Source: Dictyobacter formicarum (GTDB lineage Bacteria > Chloroflexota > Ktedonobacteria > Ktedonobacterales > Ktedonobacteraceae). Taken from it: DNA of 64,000 nucleotides. This document shows positions 36,931 through 46,355 of the stretch, piece by piece. The notes below the pieces were generated by a model. It made no database searches. It was given only the letters and a program-made list of their open reading frames with translations, and was not told the DNA's origin. The position numbers were made by a program, and so were the translations under genes. The stretch lies in the NCBI RefSeq assembly GCF_016587435.1, contig NZ_BNJJ01000032.1:1-64000 (forward strand). The letters are read 5' to 3'. Every line of letters begins with the position of its first letter. Position 1 is the first letter of the stretch.

Positions 36931-38037
36931 TTATGAGATCCTTGGATTGGGGATTTTTTGTATTTTCCATAATTTCACGGAAGAGTCAATTTTATCAAGA
37001 GTACTCTTCTCAGTATCTGCATCCCAGTTCTTATACAGCCCTACCCCAGTTGTCATGATCAATCTATCATTTGGGGACCAGTCAATTGAACCAATAACAG
37101 TACTATAGGGACCTATATCACCCAAATGAGCAGAAAATGTCAATATTGGATTCTGATACGCTACGTCCCATACCCACACCGTTCCATCACCATGAGCAAG
37201 CGCTAAGTACGTTCCATCAGATGAATACGCAATATCTGCAATGCCATAGATAGACCTCGGGAGATTAAAGGATCCTATGAGATGTAAGGAGAAGGCATCA
37301 AATATCCATACGATGCACTCCATATCTGAGGCAACGGCTAAATATTGCCAATCGGGAGAATAGGAGAGTCCTCTCACAATTGAATGTGCCTGTACCATCG
37401 CCGGGGCAACCGCACCGCTCCAGCTTATTTGCCACTGTATCTCTCCTCCATGCAATATTTCTTCTATTTCGTAGATTTGTACGGCCCCATTCTGGGTATA
37501 CCACTCAATAGCCAGGCGTTGCCCATCAGGCGCAAAAGCTAAAAACCGTATCCTATTATTAAGCCTCGTTTTGATAGCGTTTGGAGGAAGATCAGATTCA
37601 CAAAGGAGCGTCCATGTCGTTACATCCCAAAGTGAGACACAACCTGAATGATCTACAACAGCAAGCTGCCTATCATCAGGAGTAAAAATCATATGGCATG
37701 CATCATGCTGAGAAGACAAATCAGTCACCCATTTCCCATCAGATGACCAAAGGCGTACTTTTTCCCCTAAGATTCTATCTTCGTAAATAGATGCAATGAA
37801 ACACCCATCATGAGAAGTCGCGATAGCAGTTGCCTCAGTTTCAATAACACAGTGAGAAACATACTGCTGTTGATCATGCCACTTCCAGACACGAATTGTG
37901 CAAGGATCATGGGAGACGATCACATGGCCGTCATTGGAAAAGGAAGCACCAAGCACAGCATGATTATGACCCTGCAATGTTTGATATAAGCTAGCCACCA
38001 CCTTAAAAGATGAAACATCTTTGGAATTGCCAGGCAT
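36931..38037 (-). CDS. WD40 repeat protein
   Basis: The 368-residue protein has about seven WD40 blades, for example GHNHAVLGASFSNDGHVIVS, IRVWKWHD, CVSLWDVTTWTLL, LAFAPDGQRLAI, IVWIFDAFSLHLIGSF, TVWVWDVAYQNPILTFSAH and IDWSPNDRLIMTT with VKLWKI at the end. It forms a beta-propeller scaffold for protein contacts. There is no signal peptide or fused domain. ATG at 38037 is chosen for its GAGGTG site 8 bases upstream; a longer start at 38109 is possible. Confidence 0.85.
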   Translation of the reverse strand: MPGNSKDVSSFKVVASLYQTLQGHNHAVLGASFSNDGHVIVSHDPCTIRVWKWHDQQQYVSHCVIETEATAIATSHDGCFIASIYEDRILGEKVRLWSSDGKWVTDLSSQHDACHMIFTPDDRQLAVVDHSGCVSLWDVTTWTLLCESDLPPNAIKTRLNNRIRFLAFAPDGQRLAIEWYTQNGAVQIYEIEEILHGGEIQWQISWSGAVAPAMVQAHSIVRGLSYSPDWQYLAVASDMECIVWIFDAFSLHLIGSFNLPRSIYGIADIAYSSDGTYLALAHGDGTVWVWDVAYQNPILTFSAHLGDIGPYSTVIGSIDWSPNDRLIMTTGVGLYKNWDADTEKSTLDKIDSSVKLWKIQKIPNPRIS

Positions 38038-38265
38038 GTATTTTTCACCTCTACGTGTATACATAGACAAAAAAACTGACATGTTTTCCAGGGCACCTAA
38101 TTGATTCATGCAGATATTTAGACATGGACGTGCACAGTAATGGATGAAACGAGATCAGAATAAGATGAGCATAAGCAGCCACGCGGAGACCGATGTACTG
38201 TCCCTTTATCACATCTATTCATGCAACCATCAGAATCAATCAAAGAGATACAATACCGGACATAT

Positions 38266-38646
38266 TCATAGGTGGAGCTCTCTTTTAGCAAAGACATGAG
38301 CCTGGTCATCGGTGAGAATGACGCCAAAATATTTGATGCACGCTAGTGTGGTTTCGATAATACGAGGTTGCTCGGCAGTCGGATGTTTACGTATCAACCA
38401 GCTGTGTTGTCTCCATTGTTGATTTTCCTCTGAAAAAAGAGCATAGCCAGTGATGATAGCCAGCGTATCTTTGTGCTGGTTCCACAGTCGAGCCGTATTA
38501 TAATGACATTGGCGAGATTCTCCCGGTACCAACTCTACAGTTCCCTCGATGATCTGTCCATACTGCAACAGTAACGCTAAATCTGGCTCATATCTATTAT
38601 CCATCGCAGTTCCACCATGAACAAGCAATTTCTGCTCTAAAGGCAC
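38266..38646 (-). CDS. Conserved hypothetical protein (CHYN...WRQHSW type)
   Basis: I do not know a function. The 126-residue sequence contains SRQCHYNTARLW, ITGYALFSEENQQWRQHSWLI and PRIIETTLACIKYFGVIL, a set of motifs I recall from small uncharacterised bacterial proteins (C-H-x-N, TGYAL, WRQHSW, ETT, YFG). The conserved C, H, N and W suggest an active site, which is inference. The GTG at 38646 has no clear ribosome site, and the frame stays open about 100 bases upstream without a good start, so the N-terminus may be truncated. Confidence 0.55.
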   Translation of the reverse strand: MPLEQKLLVHGGTAMDNRYEPDLALLLQYGQIIEGTVELVPGESRQCHYNTARLWNQHKDTLAIITGYALFSEENQQWRQHSWLIRKHPTAEQPRIIETTLACIKYFGVILTDDQAHVFAKRELHL

Positions 38647-38954
38647 TAATTTCGCACGAACAGAAGATCGAATAGCTTTATCCTGTTTCAGCCAAGCACC
38701 TGTAAGTGGTAAATGACCTACCAGTCAGTTTTGCCCTCAAAAGTGGGACAGATCCCAAAAGTGGGAAATTGCCCCCAATGTTGAGCAGAGTCGCCATTGA
38801 CTACCTGAAAACCAGCTTCTGGAGCGGATCGCTTCACCCTGTTTTTGTCAAGTTGGGTGGTAGGAAGCCCAGGCGATGATGCGCCATCTACACACTATCC
38901 GCCATTAGACCAGCAAATTCGGGGGCTACATACTCCAAATTGGAGCATTTTCTG
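38647..38954. other. Intergenic, possible insertion scar
   Basis: The stretch holds a doubled CAAAAGTGGGA (about 38739 and 38756), which resembles the edge of an old insertion, but no transposase is seen. No gene is supported. Confidence 0.3.
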
Positions 38955-39002
38955 TTGTATTTCCGCCATAATAACGCTATAATATGTTTGCAAAATGCAA
39001 AC
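38955..39002 (+). promoter_or_regulatory. Promoter and operator of the NmrA-like gene
   Basis: TTGTAT (38955-38960) and TATAAT (38978-38983) are 17 bases apart. The perfect 17-bp palindrome GTTTGCA-AAA-TGCAAAC (38986-39002) covers the expected start site, an ideal repressor position. Confidence 0.7.
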
Positions 39003-39049
39003 TAATAATGCGACAGTGAGTGCACCAAACGAAAAGATAGGAGAACAGC

Positions 39050-39931
39050 ATGATTCTCATTACTGGAGCAACTGGCCTGACCGGTACAGCACTCGTGAAC
39101 GAATTCCGAAAACACAATGCGCGAGTACGCATACTCACGAGGGATACTCAGAACGCGAAAATGTTTGAAGATGATCCAAATATTGAAATTGTAGTCGGCG
39201 ATATGCTCAACCCAGAGACACTTGATGACGCACTCAAAGGCGTAGACAAAGTCGCGCTTCTATCGACGGCGGACCCGCTAGCAATGGCCGAAACGCAGAT
39301 ATCATTGATCAATGCTGCCAAAAAGGCAGGTGTACGACACATCGTTAAGTTGTCCTGCCTGAATCCAGATAAAAAGAGCCCAGCCCGCTTTTTACGCATG
39401 CATGCCGAGATCGAGAAACACCTCGAGGATTCCGGCATAGCATGGACGCATATTCGTCCGGCCCACTTCATGCAAATGTATATGCTCGATTCCCCGACGG
39501 TTATCGCGCAGGACTCATTATTCATCCCTATAGGGGACGCGTTCATCGCACCAACTGATGTGCACGATATCGTCAAAGTATTCCATGCCGTGCTGACAAC
39601 TGAAGGTCATGAAGGCAAGATTTATGAACTAAGCGGGCCTGACTCGATGATGATGAACGATATTGCTGCGCAGCTTTCCAGGGCACTTGGGAGAACGATC
39701 CACTACGTCAACGTCACACCAGAACAGGAGCGACAGCAACTCGTCTCATTTGGTATGCCGGAGCAGTTGGCGGATGCTGTGAACGAACTTTATAGTGAGC
39801 GACGCAAGGGCTCTGAATCGAAAGTACTCCTTGAGACACATAAACTATTTGGTATCCAGCCAACTCCATTTGCCGAATTTGTAGCGCAGAATGTGGAAGT
39901 ATTTAAGGGTACTCAAATTGCTCACGCATAA
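39050..39931 (+). CDS. NmrA/azoreductase-like NAD(P)-binding protein
   Basis: A 293-residue Rossmann protein of the atypical SDR class. MILITGATGLTGTALVNEF carries G-x-x-G-x-x-G; DNIEIVVGDM-like and VRHIVKLSCL follow, with ARFLRMHAEIEKHLEDSGIAWTHIRP where typical SDR Tyr-Lys is replaced, as in NmrA and NAD(P)H azoreductase-like proteins. Such proteins sense redox state or reduce quinones and azo compounds. The ATG follows TAGGAGAA. An HxlR-type regulator gene lies 146 bases downstream, a common pairing for electrophile response. Confidence 0.88.
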   Translation: MILITGATGLTGTALVNEFRKHNARVRILTRDTQNAKMFEDDPNIEIVVGDMLNPETLDDALKGVDKVALLSTADPLAMAETQISLINAAKKAGVRHIVKLSCLNPDKKSPARFLRMHAEIEKHLEDSGIAWTHIRPAHFMQMYMLDSPTVIAQDSLFIPIGDAFIAPTDVHDIVKVFHAVLTTEGHEGKIYELSGPDSMMMNDIAAQLSRALGRTIHYVNVTPEQERQQLVSFGMPEQLADAVNELYSERRKGSESKVLLETHKLFGIQPTPFAEFVAQNVEVFKGTQIAHA

Positions 39932-40077
39932 CATCAACCATGAGGTTTGATATGCCAGAATCAGCCCTATTTTAGTAGGGTTGATTCTTCAGTGGAATCG
40001 AGTGTTTCCATACTTCTAAACCGTAACAAAGGAACAATAGGGATGAGAGCTCTGCACCCAACAAAACAGGAGCCCAA

Positions 40078-40539
40078 ATGCAAAAGAGTCAACCCAGGTC
40101 GGCCTGCCCTATTAACTTCGCGCTTGAGATCTTCGGCGATAAGTGGACGCTGCTTATTGTGCGCGACATTGTCTATGCTGGCAAAAGGACGCACGGGGAA
40201 TTCTTGAAATCAGACGAGCATATTGCGACAAATATCCTGGCCGACCGTTTAGCACGGCTTGAATGTCAGGGAATTCTCACGAAGGCTGCCGATCCAAAGG
40301 ATAAACGCCGCGAGATCTTTTCTTTAACTGAGGAAGGTTTAGCGCTTATTCCGTTACTGCTCGACCTTCAGTCATGGAGCAATGTATTTGGGCCAGCGTA
40401 CATCGGCCGGAGTGCGACTCTTGAAGCTGCACTCAAAAAGGATAGAGAAAAAGTTATATCTGAGATAACTGACAGCGTACGACATGGCGGCTGTATATTC
40501 GCGAACGCAGAGTGGTTCCCACCTCGAATGGCACAATAG
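40078..40539 (+). CDS. HxlR-family transcriptional regulator
   Basis: The 153-residue winged helix protein has CPINFALEIFGDKWTLLIVRDIVYAGKRTHGEF, NILADRLARLECQGIL and EIFSLTEEGLALIPLL, the standard HxlR signature with the conserved cysteine at the start (Cys10) that in some members senses electrophiles. ATG at 40078; no strong ribosome site is seen (GGAG at 40070). It likely controls the NmrA-like gene next to it and perhaps the RibD-C-like gene at 32404, whose promoters share a palindrome. Confidence 0.92.
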   Translation: MQKSQPRSACPINFALEIFGDKWTLLIVRDIVYAGKRTHGEFLKSDEHIATNILADRLARLECQGILTKAADPKDKRREIFSLTEEGLALIPLLLDLQSWSNVFGPAYIGRSATLEAALKKDREKVISEITDSVRHGGCIFANAEWFPPRMAQ

Positions 40540-40678
40540 CAATCAGGTAATCCAATCCAGGGAGGACTAGAAGCGCCGGAGCAATCCCAGACTTGTACCA
40601 GATCTGGATGGCTCCGCAGAGACACAATAGAAACCCTCAACCGAGGTAAGCCTAAGCTCAAATGAGACTGACTGTAAC

Positions 40679-42457
40679 TCACCCGCGATACCCATCCGTT
40701 GCAGCACGTAGTGCAATAGTTTCAAGTGCACCGAGTGCGGCTTCGCGTACACTCGCGGCTTCCGGGTCATCAAGCAAACGCTGGAGCTTCCCAATGGTTG
40801 TCTCAAGAACATGTGGTGCCATCTGACTCGACCCAATGATAGCCCACATGCGAACTTCCCAATAGGGACTGGCCAGGGTTTGATCAAACCATGCGAGCAG
40901 AGTCGGATGTGAACTGCGCAGCGCGGCCAGAGCCTGGGCAATCAAGATGTCTTGTAGTGGCTCCAGTAGAGGCCCCACCTTTCCGGTGCAGAGCGTTTCT
41001 ACGAGCTCTGGCGCGAGATGTGGAAGCTGTTCAGGATGGGTCTCATAGAGGGTTGCGGCCATTCCCTGGCGCACGGATGCATCGCTCGTATGGAGTTCAG
41101 CCAGCAAAGGCTCTGCTGGAACTCGCTCACCTAATTCTCCGAGAACTACAAGAGCATGATCGACGCGAAAGCGCGTGCGAAGATTGGCAACAAGGATATC
41201 TATCCCCTCTTGCCGTCCTTGCCTGGCGATGAGACCTGCAAGCTCTACATTCTCATCATCGAGGCGGGGCAACAACCTCTCTACCGGGACCGAGACATCG
41301 AAATAACTGAGCACCTCGGCTGCCCGTCGACGCGTCTCGCTCTCTTCGGTTTCCAGAGCGATCAGCACAGATTCGATGGGAATATACTGACTCAAAGGGA
41401 TATCATCCCCTAAAAAGACCAGCGCGTGCAACGCCGCCTGGCGTGTTTGAGGTAAGGGATCAGACAGCAACTCAAGCAGTTCTGCAAATGGCGCGTCCTC
41501 GCCCAGCGTCGCAATCATCCCCGCTGCCATATATCCTACCGGCCACCACGCATCCTTGAGCAGGTGCAGCAGTTCTTCAACAGGAAGGCGCCGGGCAATT
41601 CCATTGCGCACGGCACCAAGTGGTGTGCGTAACCAGACCAGGGCGTTCTCGCGTGCCCATTCATGGTCTACATGCAGCCAGCCCACAATGATTGAGAGAG
41701 CCGCAGGGTCACCGACACTGGCCAGCGCTTTCGTCGCCTCGCGCTGAATCAATGGATCGGCGTCATCAAGCAAGGCGCGTAGCGCAGCTTGTGGCATCCG
41801 TTCGCCCGCATTGGCAAGTGCCCAGATGGCTTCCAGGCGCACGTTTTTCTCTGGATCATGCAGTGCCTCGATCAACGGTTCAAGAGGAATGTGCTGCTCA
41901 ATATTCCCGAGTAATCTGGCTGCCGCAACGCGAATATGAGTCTCTTTGCGCTGCAACATGTTGATGAGTGTCTCGACAGGCACGTGCTCCCCCAGGAGAC
42001 CAATCAGATAGGTTGCCGCCTCGCACAGTCCCTGCTCTGGAGCCTCGAGCGTCTCCAGCACCACGGCCACGGGAGCACGCTTGCCGAGTGCGCGAAGGAC
42101 GGCTTCGCGCACGGTTGCATCAGGATCGGTGAGATGCGGGAGCAGGGCCTCCTGCGGAGCATACGTCCCAATATCTACTAGTGCCCACTGTGCGGCAGAT
42201 CGAACCCGCTCATTGGTATCCTGCATCGCCAGGAACAATGGCTCGAGCGGGACATATTCACGCCACTCGCGCAAGATGTCTGCCGCAGCTACCCGCAGGG
42301 GCGTAGTATCATGCAGCATCATGGTAATGAACGACTCGAGCGAGACTCGCCCTCCTGGTTCTCCAAGCTGGCGCAGCGCCTCTGCCGCTTTCCTGCGTCT
42401 TCTTTCGCTCGAAGAGTAAAGCTCTTGAGCTAGATGTTCAATGTGATGACGTGACAA
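40679..42457 (-). CDS. HEAT repeat protein
   Basis: This 592-residue protein is built almost entirely of HEAT/PBS-lyase-type repeats of about 31 residues, for example VRSAAQWALVDIGTYAPQEAL, TVREAVLRALGKRAPVAVVL, IRVAAARLLGNIEQHIPLEPL and VRLEAIWALANAGERMPQAAL. Such superhelices act as protein scaffolds. The TTG at 42457 follows GGGAA; the next in-frame ATG would remove a repeat. No fused catalytic domain or membrane segment is seen. Confidence 0.85.
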   Translation of the reverse strand: MSRHHIEHLAQELYSSSERRRRKAAEALRQLGEPGGRVSLESFITMMLHDTTPLRVAAADILREWREYVPLEPLFLAMQDTNERVRSAAQWALVDIGTYAPQEALLPHLTDPDATVREAVLRALGKRAPVAVVLETLEAPEQGLCEAATYLIGLLGEHVPVETLINMLQRKETHIRVAAARLLGNIEQHIPLEPLIEALHDPEKNVRLEAIWALANAGERMPQAALRALLDDADPLIQREATKALASVGDPAALSIIVGWLHVDHEWARENALVWLRTPLGAVRNGIARRLPVEELLHLLKDAWWPVGYMAAGMIATLGEDAPFAELLELLSDPLPQTRQAALHALVFLGDDIPLSQYIPIESVLIALETEESETRRRAAEVLSYFDVSVPVERLLPRLDDENVELAGLIARQGRQEGIDILVANLRTRFRVDHALVVLGELGERVPAEPLLAELHTSDASVRQGMAATLYETHPEQLPHLAPELVETLCTGKVGPLLEPLQDILIAQALAALRSSHPTLLAWFDQTLASPYWEVRMWAIIGSSQMAPHVLETTIGKLQRLLDDPEAASVREAALGALETIALRAATDGYRG

Positions 42458-42522
42458 GAACGATTTCCCTTTCGACAGTTAAGAAAATATATCAACCAAC
42501 ACCAATTTCATGGCGTTGGATA

Positions 42523-43707
42523 TCACGGCTGCAGTTTCCACGCTGTCCCATTCCAGATCCATGTCTGGGGTACAGGTGTGGCCCCCGTTTTGCTATTGCC
42601 CTGTGCGGCATAGACTATCACGCTCTGTGCCGCGTCATCATACGTGGAGGCACTAAGGTAAGGAGCAGTGGGGGCACCATGAGTAGCAACGCTAACCCAT
42701 GTATTTCCATTCCAGGTCCAGGTCGCATCTGAGTTTGTAGCGCCGAACAACAGCGTTTGTCGGATGACGCTATCGTAGATCAAGCGTACATTCTGGTCTT
42801 GAAAGGGAACACCCGTACCCTGGCGCTGCTGCCAGGTTGTACCATCCCATGTCCAGGTTTCAGAAGCAACAGAAGAAACACCTGATCCATCACCAGTTCC
42901 CCCATACAGTATGATCTGCTGATGCGCCGCGTCATACGTCATCGCAGCCCCTGAGCGGGGAGAGGGAGATGTCGCTGGATATTGCTGATGCCAGTTCATA
43001 CCATCCCACGTCCAGGTAGTATTTACCATCGTAACAGTTCTCATAGAGGGTACTCCACCACCGAAGAGGACGATCTCGTGCCGTGCCTCGTCATAGGCCA
43101 TACTAGCCCCAATCACTGCGGGCATCGTCGCTGGATACAGTTGCTGCCAGGTCGTGCCATCCCACGACCACATTTCATTAGCTACCTTCCCTGCACTCTG
43201 AACCTGATATAGGAAGAGGATAACACGTTGGCTAGCGGCGTCATAGACCATCGTTCCCTGAAGCGCTGGTGGTGATGACTCGGGATGCAGTTGTTTCCAG
43301 CCATGACCATTCCAGGCCCACGTCTCATTGGTCTGTTGCGCATCCGCGGCTTCGGTAGTGGTGCCACCAAACAGGAGAACCACGTGATGGAGAGGATCAT
43401 AGGCCATGGTACTATCTCTGCGTGGAGGAGTCACCTGAGGAACAGGCGCCGCATTGATGACAGTAGATGTAGGGGCATCAGTCTGCTTGGTAGGGGTGAG
43501 ATGAGGGGAAGAGGCGTTCTGAGTGGATAGCTTCCCGGCATACAGTTGGAAGGCAACCCAACTAAGTACAATGATCAACACTACGAGAAGGGCAAGACTC
43601 GTTATGAACAAGGTCCGACCTCTTCTCCGATTGGATTGATTGCTCCTGGGTGGGCGTGTATGCGGCAAGCGACCAGTGTCAGTCGAGAAAAATGGCTTTT
43701 CTTTCAT
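42523..43707 (-). CDS. Membrane-anchored Kelch-type beta-propeller
   Basis: A short basic N-terminus is followed by one membrane helix (LFITSLALLVVLIIVLSWVA, about residues 33-53), a Ser/Thr/Pro-rich spacer and a Kelch-like propeller with repeats TMAYDPLHHVVLLFGG, ETWAWNGHGWKQL, SMAYDEARHEIVLFGGG and TWTWDGMNWHQQ. The propeller should face outside. ATG at 43707 follows GGGAGA by 7 bases. Function unknown; probably ligand or surface binding. Confidence 0.82.
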   Translation of the reverse strand: MKEKPFFSTDTGRLPHTRPPRSNQSNRRRGRTLFITSLALLVVLIIVLSWVAFQLYAGKLSTQNASSPHLTPTKQTDAPTSTVINAAPVPQVTPPRRDSTMAYDPLHHVVLLFGGTTTEAADAQQTNETWAWNGHGWKQLHPESSPPALQGTMVYDAASQRVILFLYQVQSAGKVANEMWSWDGTTWQQLYPATMPAVIGASMAYDEARHEIVLFGGGVPSMRTVTMVNTTWTWDGMNWHQQYPATSPSPRSGAAMTYDAAHQQIILYGGTGDGSGVSSVASETWTWDGTTWQQRQGTGVPFQDQNVRLIYDSVIRQTLLFGATNSDATWTWNGNTWVSVATHGAPTAPYLSASTYDDAAQSVIVYAAQGNSKTGATPVPQTWIWNGTAWKLQP

Positions 43708-44223
43708 GTATGTTTCTCCCATCGGTTCGTGATTTACCTGGTATAGTAGTCTACTTAAGTAATGTTCTATGTTAATGCTCTGTTTCCCATTGGAGCCATC
43801 ATGCCTCTATGAGAGACATATGGATAGAATATACTTGCTTTGGCCATGAACCTTGAGCTTTATTCAAGCATTTGAGGAACACAACGCTACTACTACGTCG
43901 CGAGTTGCGCTGAGGGCAAAAAGCTGTAACTTGTTCAGTTTCAATCAACCATAAGGCCTCATCCTGGAAAAGGAGGATGAGCACTCTTTGGTGGAAGCCG
44001 GAAAAAAGCTTCTTCACCTCAAATCGCAAGGCAGGTTCCAGATCCAACGCAATCGCCCTACTGCCCGGAAGATTCGAATACTATGAAAGCACAACAGTAG
44101 ATTATTTTCTGCTATTGCGTTACTATTTATCTATATAGAGTTATTTTCACGTTTTTAGAATCGGGAGGCTATTTACTGCTCTGAAGAGGCCCTGCTATAT
44201 ACATCGACGAAGGGAAGAAACTG
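43708..44223. other. Intergenic with possible coding remnant
   Basis: On the reverse strand 43799-44077 is open (LPGSRAIALDLEPALRFEVK, QRVLILLFQDEALWLIETEQ) but has only a TTG start without ribosome site. It could be a gene remnant. Nothing else is seen. Confidence 0.25.
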
Positions 44224-44694
44224 ATGGGAGAAAGACAAGACGAAGTGCTTTTAGGCAAGGGGGTAAAGCGCTGGCCAGTTGAACGAGCTGAAGCGCTCCT
44301 TGCCAGCCCGCTTCCATGGGGGCCGCCCACTTATGCTCTGGGCATCGGTTATGTTGATGATCCAAAGCTTGGGGACCAAGCTCAGGATTTTATGGGGCTG
44401 GCAATGTGCGTAGATGGTGCATATAACCGCCATGGCAACATGGGCCAGGCCTGGAAATGGGCCAATCCCATCTTGCGTCAAGTCGAGACAAGAACTTCCT
44501 ATGAGGGACTCTCAACACAGGACCTGTTAGATGTCGTCTTTCTTTCCTGCCGCGGGGAACGCTTCAGTGATGGCCTTATCCGCCAGCGTGAATCGCTGCT
44601 GCGCGCAATTATCCAGGAGGTTGTACGACGCATCTGCTCTGATGCCCCTCCAGTGTTTATCGTGCAGAAATCAGATACAACAGAAAATCGCTAA
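44224..44694 (+). CDS. Hypothetical protein (ALLASPLPWGPP type)
   Basis: I do not recognise this 156-residue protein with confidence. It is soluble with a helical C-terminal half, and its STQDLLDVVFLSCRGERFSDGLI vaguely recalls DUF6508, where a similar R-x-E/D-R-F-x-G motif ends the domain. The ATG follows GAAGGGAAG. It is followed by the convergent Fic gene. Confidence 0.5.
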   Translation: MGERQDEVLLGKGVKRWPVERAEALLASPLPWGPPTYALGIGYVDDPKLGDQAQDFMGLAMCVDGAYNRHGNMGQAWKWANPILRQVETRTSYEGLSTQDLLDVVFLSCRGERFSDGLIRQRESLLRAIIQEVVRRICSDAPPVFIVQKSDTTENR

Positions 44695-44768
44695 GGATCG
44701 CGTGGGACCCAGGGATAAAAGGTTGTGCGCAGTGGACCACATCGGCTGATCGCTTTCAATCTGCTTCG

Positions 44769-45767
44769 TCATGCTTCCTCCTCATCCTGAGCACGCCCGT
44801 GCTGTCGGCGGTACTCCTGGGCGCGGCGCTGGTATGCGGCCACGGCAGCGCGAGCTGCGTACCAGTTGCGCCCCTGCTTGCGTGCCTCTAAGCGACCATA
44901 ACGGGCAGCCCAACTCAAAGCCTCTGGGTCGTACCCAAACTCCCGCGCTAACTCTGGAAGAGGCAAGGTGTCCTCCTCCTCGGTTGCAGGGATGGTCGCG
45001 CATGCCTCTACATAAAGGTCAAGGCTCCCCTCAACAGCCTGGCCTATCACATTCACCAGCGGGCCATAGTTGCCAGTGTTGCCAGTATCAAGCGCATGAA
45101 TATAGCGTATACGCCAATCTTTCAACACAAGGGCGGGTGGGTAGCCCTCACGCATCAGCATGAGATTGAGCAGGAGACGGCCGACCCTGCCGTTTCCATC
45201 GGGAAATGGGTGCACCGCTTCAAAGCCGTGATGGGCGATGGCAGCACGTGTGACAGGGTCGTACTGCTGGCCTTGCTTCCCGTTGACCCACTGCTCCCAC
45301 TCGCGCATCCGTCGGGGAACATCGCGGGCTGGCGGTGGTGTCATGTTGCTTCCTCGTATATAGACCGGAACCGTACGCCATGTCCCTGTTTGAGTTTCGT
45401 CGAGAATGCCACGCATTACCTGCTGGTGCAAGATTAAGATGGTTTCCTGCGTGATCGGCTCCTGGCTGCCAGTAACCAGAGACACGACATACTCATAGGC
45501 GCTGGCGTGGTTCTCCGTCTCTTTATACTCTCTGAGCGAATGACCACCAACGGTCATTCCGTACTCAATCACCATTGCTGTCTCGTTCAGGGTCAGAGTG
45601 TTTCCTTCAATCGCTGTACTATGGTGGGTCAACATGATCTTCAAATCTTCATTGAGTCTGGCAACGGTCCCGGCTGGTAGCGGCCGGTATCCATCGACGA
45701 TGGCCTTTTTCTGTTGGAGACGCGTCGCCAACCTCGCGTCCATGATCGGCTTCTGCTGCCTACTCAC
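44769..45767 (-). CDS. Fic family protein, class II (N-terminal inhibitory helix)
   Basis: The Fic motif HPFPDGNGRVGR (186-197) is complete, so the protein should transfer AMP or a related group to a protein target. STAIEGN (50-56) fits the inhibitory S/T-x3-E-G/N helix in front of the core, making this class II and self-inhibited. The C-terminus (ELAREFGYDPEALSWAARYG, then RLEARKQGRNWYAARAAVAAY) is an excisionase-like winged helix that probably binds DNA. GTG at 45767 has GAGGA upstream. Two inverted repeats just upstream suggest autoregulation. Confidence 0.9.
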   Translation of the reverse strand: MSRQQKPIMDARLATRLQQKKAIVDGYRPLPAGTVARLNEDLKIMLTHHSTAIEGNTLTLNETAMVIEYGMTVGGHSLREYKETENHASAYEYVVSLVTGSQEPITQETILILHQQVMRGILDETQTGTWRTVPVYIRGSNMTPPPARDVPRRMREWEQWVNGKQGQQYDPVTRAAIAHHGFEAVHPFPDGNGRVGRLLLNLMLMREGYPPALVLKDWRIRYIHALDTGNTGNYGPLVNVIGQAVEGSLDLYVEACATIPATEEEDTLPLPELAREFGYDPEALSWAARYGRLEARKQGRNWYAARAAVAAYQRRAQEYRRQHGRAQDEEEA

Positions 45768-45795
45768 CTGGTATCATCCTCTTTCCATCAGATAT

Positions 45796-45901
45796 ATATG
45801 CAACGGATGGTGAAAAATAGCTCACTCCGTTGTATATTTTGTGTTTATTATACAATACTTTTATACAACGGATAACTGAAAATATCACGCTCCGTTGTAT
45901 A
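45796..45901. promoter_or_regulatory. Two inverted repeats with TATACAACGGA half-sites upstream of fic
   Basis: TATGCAACGGAT...CTCCGTTGTATA (45797-45836) and TATACAACGGAT...CTCCGTTGTATA (45863-45901) are two copies of one inverted repeat with arms about 11 bp and similar spacing. They lie 29 bases upstream of the fic start, and the AT-rich space between them can hold the promoter. The Fic protein's own C-terminal HTH is the natural candidate to bind. Confidence 0.65.
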
Positions 45902-46079
45902 GTGCCAGAGGAGAACGTCGGGGACGAGCTGGCGCGTGTGGATGGCGGATTGCAGGCGGATGATGAGCGTGTCCTACTAAATACTTCTCCTTGACGGTAT
46001 TATTACTTATACTCTACAATACGAATCGAGCAAGCATCCCATCGCGGCCAGATTATTGCTCAGTCGGGAGTGTGAGAAA

Positions 46080-46334
46080 GTGCCAGATCGTTCAGGACAA
46101 CAATTCGGGGATTATCAACTCAAGAAGAGGATCGCCAAAGGCGGTTTTAGCGAAGTCTACCTGGCCGAGCACGTTGGACGGGAGACCCAAGTGGCGCTCA
46201 AGTTGCTGCGAGCCAGCCTGACGCAGGAACGGTTTACACTGCCTTCCAGCGCGAGGCGCGCGTTCTCAGTCAGTGAGACCACCCCAATATCATGCATCTC
46301 TTCGATTACGGAGTCGAACAGATAACGCCTGATG
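46080..46334 (+). pseudogene. Serine/threonine kinase N-lobe remnant
   Basis: GTG at 46080 (GGGAG upstream) opens a kinase N-lobe: FGDYQLKKRIAKGGFSEVYLAEHV and VALKLLRASLTQE with the ATP-binding lysine. The frame then shifts near 46228 (YTAFQREARVLSQ), meets a TGA, continues DHPNIMHLFDYGVEQITPDD and ends 22 bases before the pentapeptide gene. The rest of the kinase is missing, so it is inactive. Confidence 0.75.
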
Positions 46335-46355
46335 ACGAATGAAGGAGCAACGTCT

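Noticed and set aside
38118..38327. Open frame downstream of the CHYN-type gene
   Set aside because: It overlaps the better supported gene in another frame and shows no family features or ribosome site.
43799..44047. Open frame of 82 codons on the reverse strand
   Set aside because: Only a TTG start without a ribosome site and a stop codon just upstream; at best a gene remnant.
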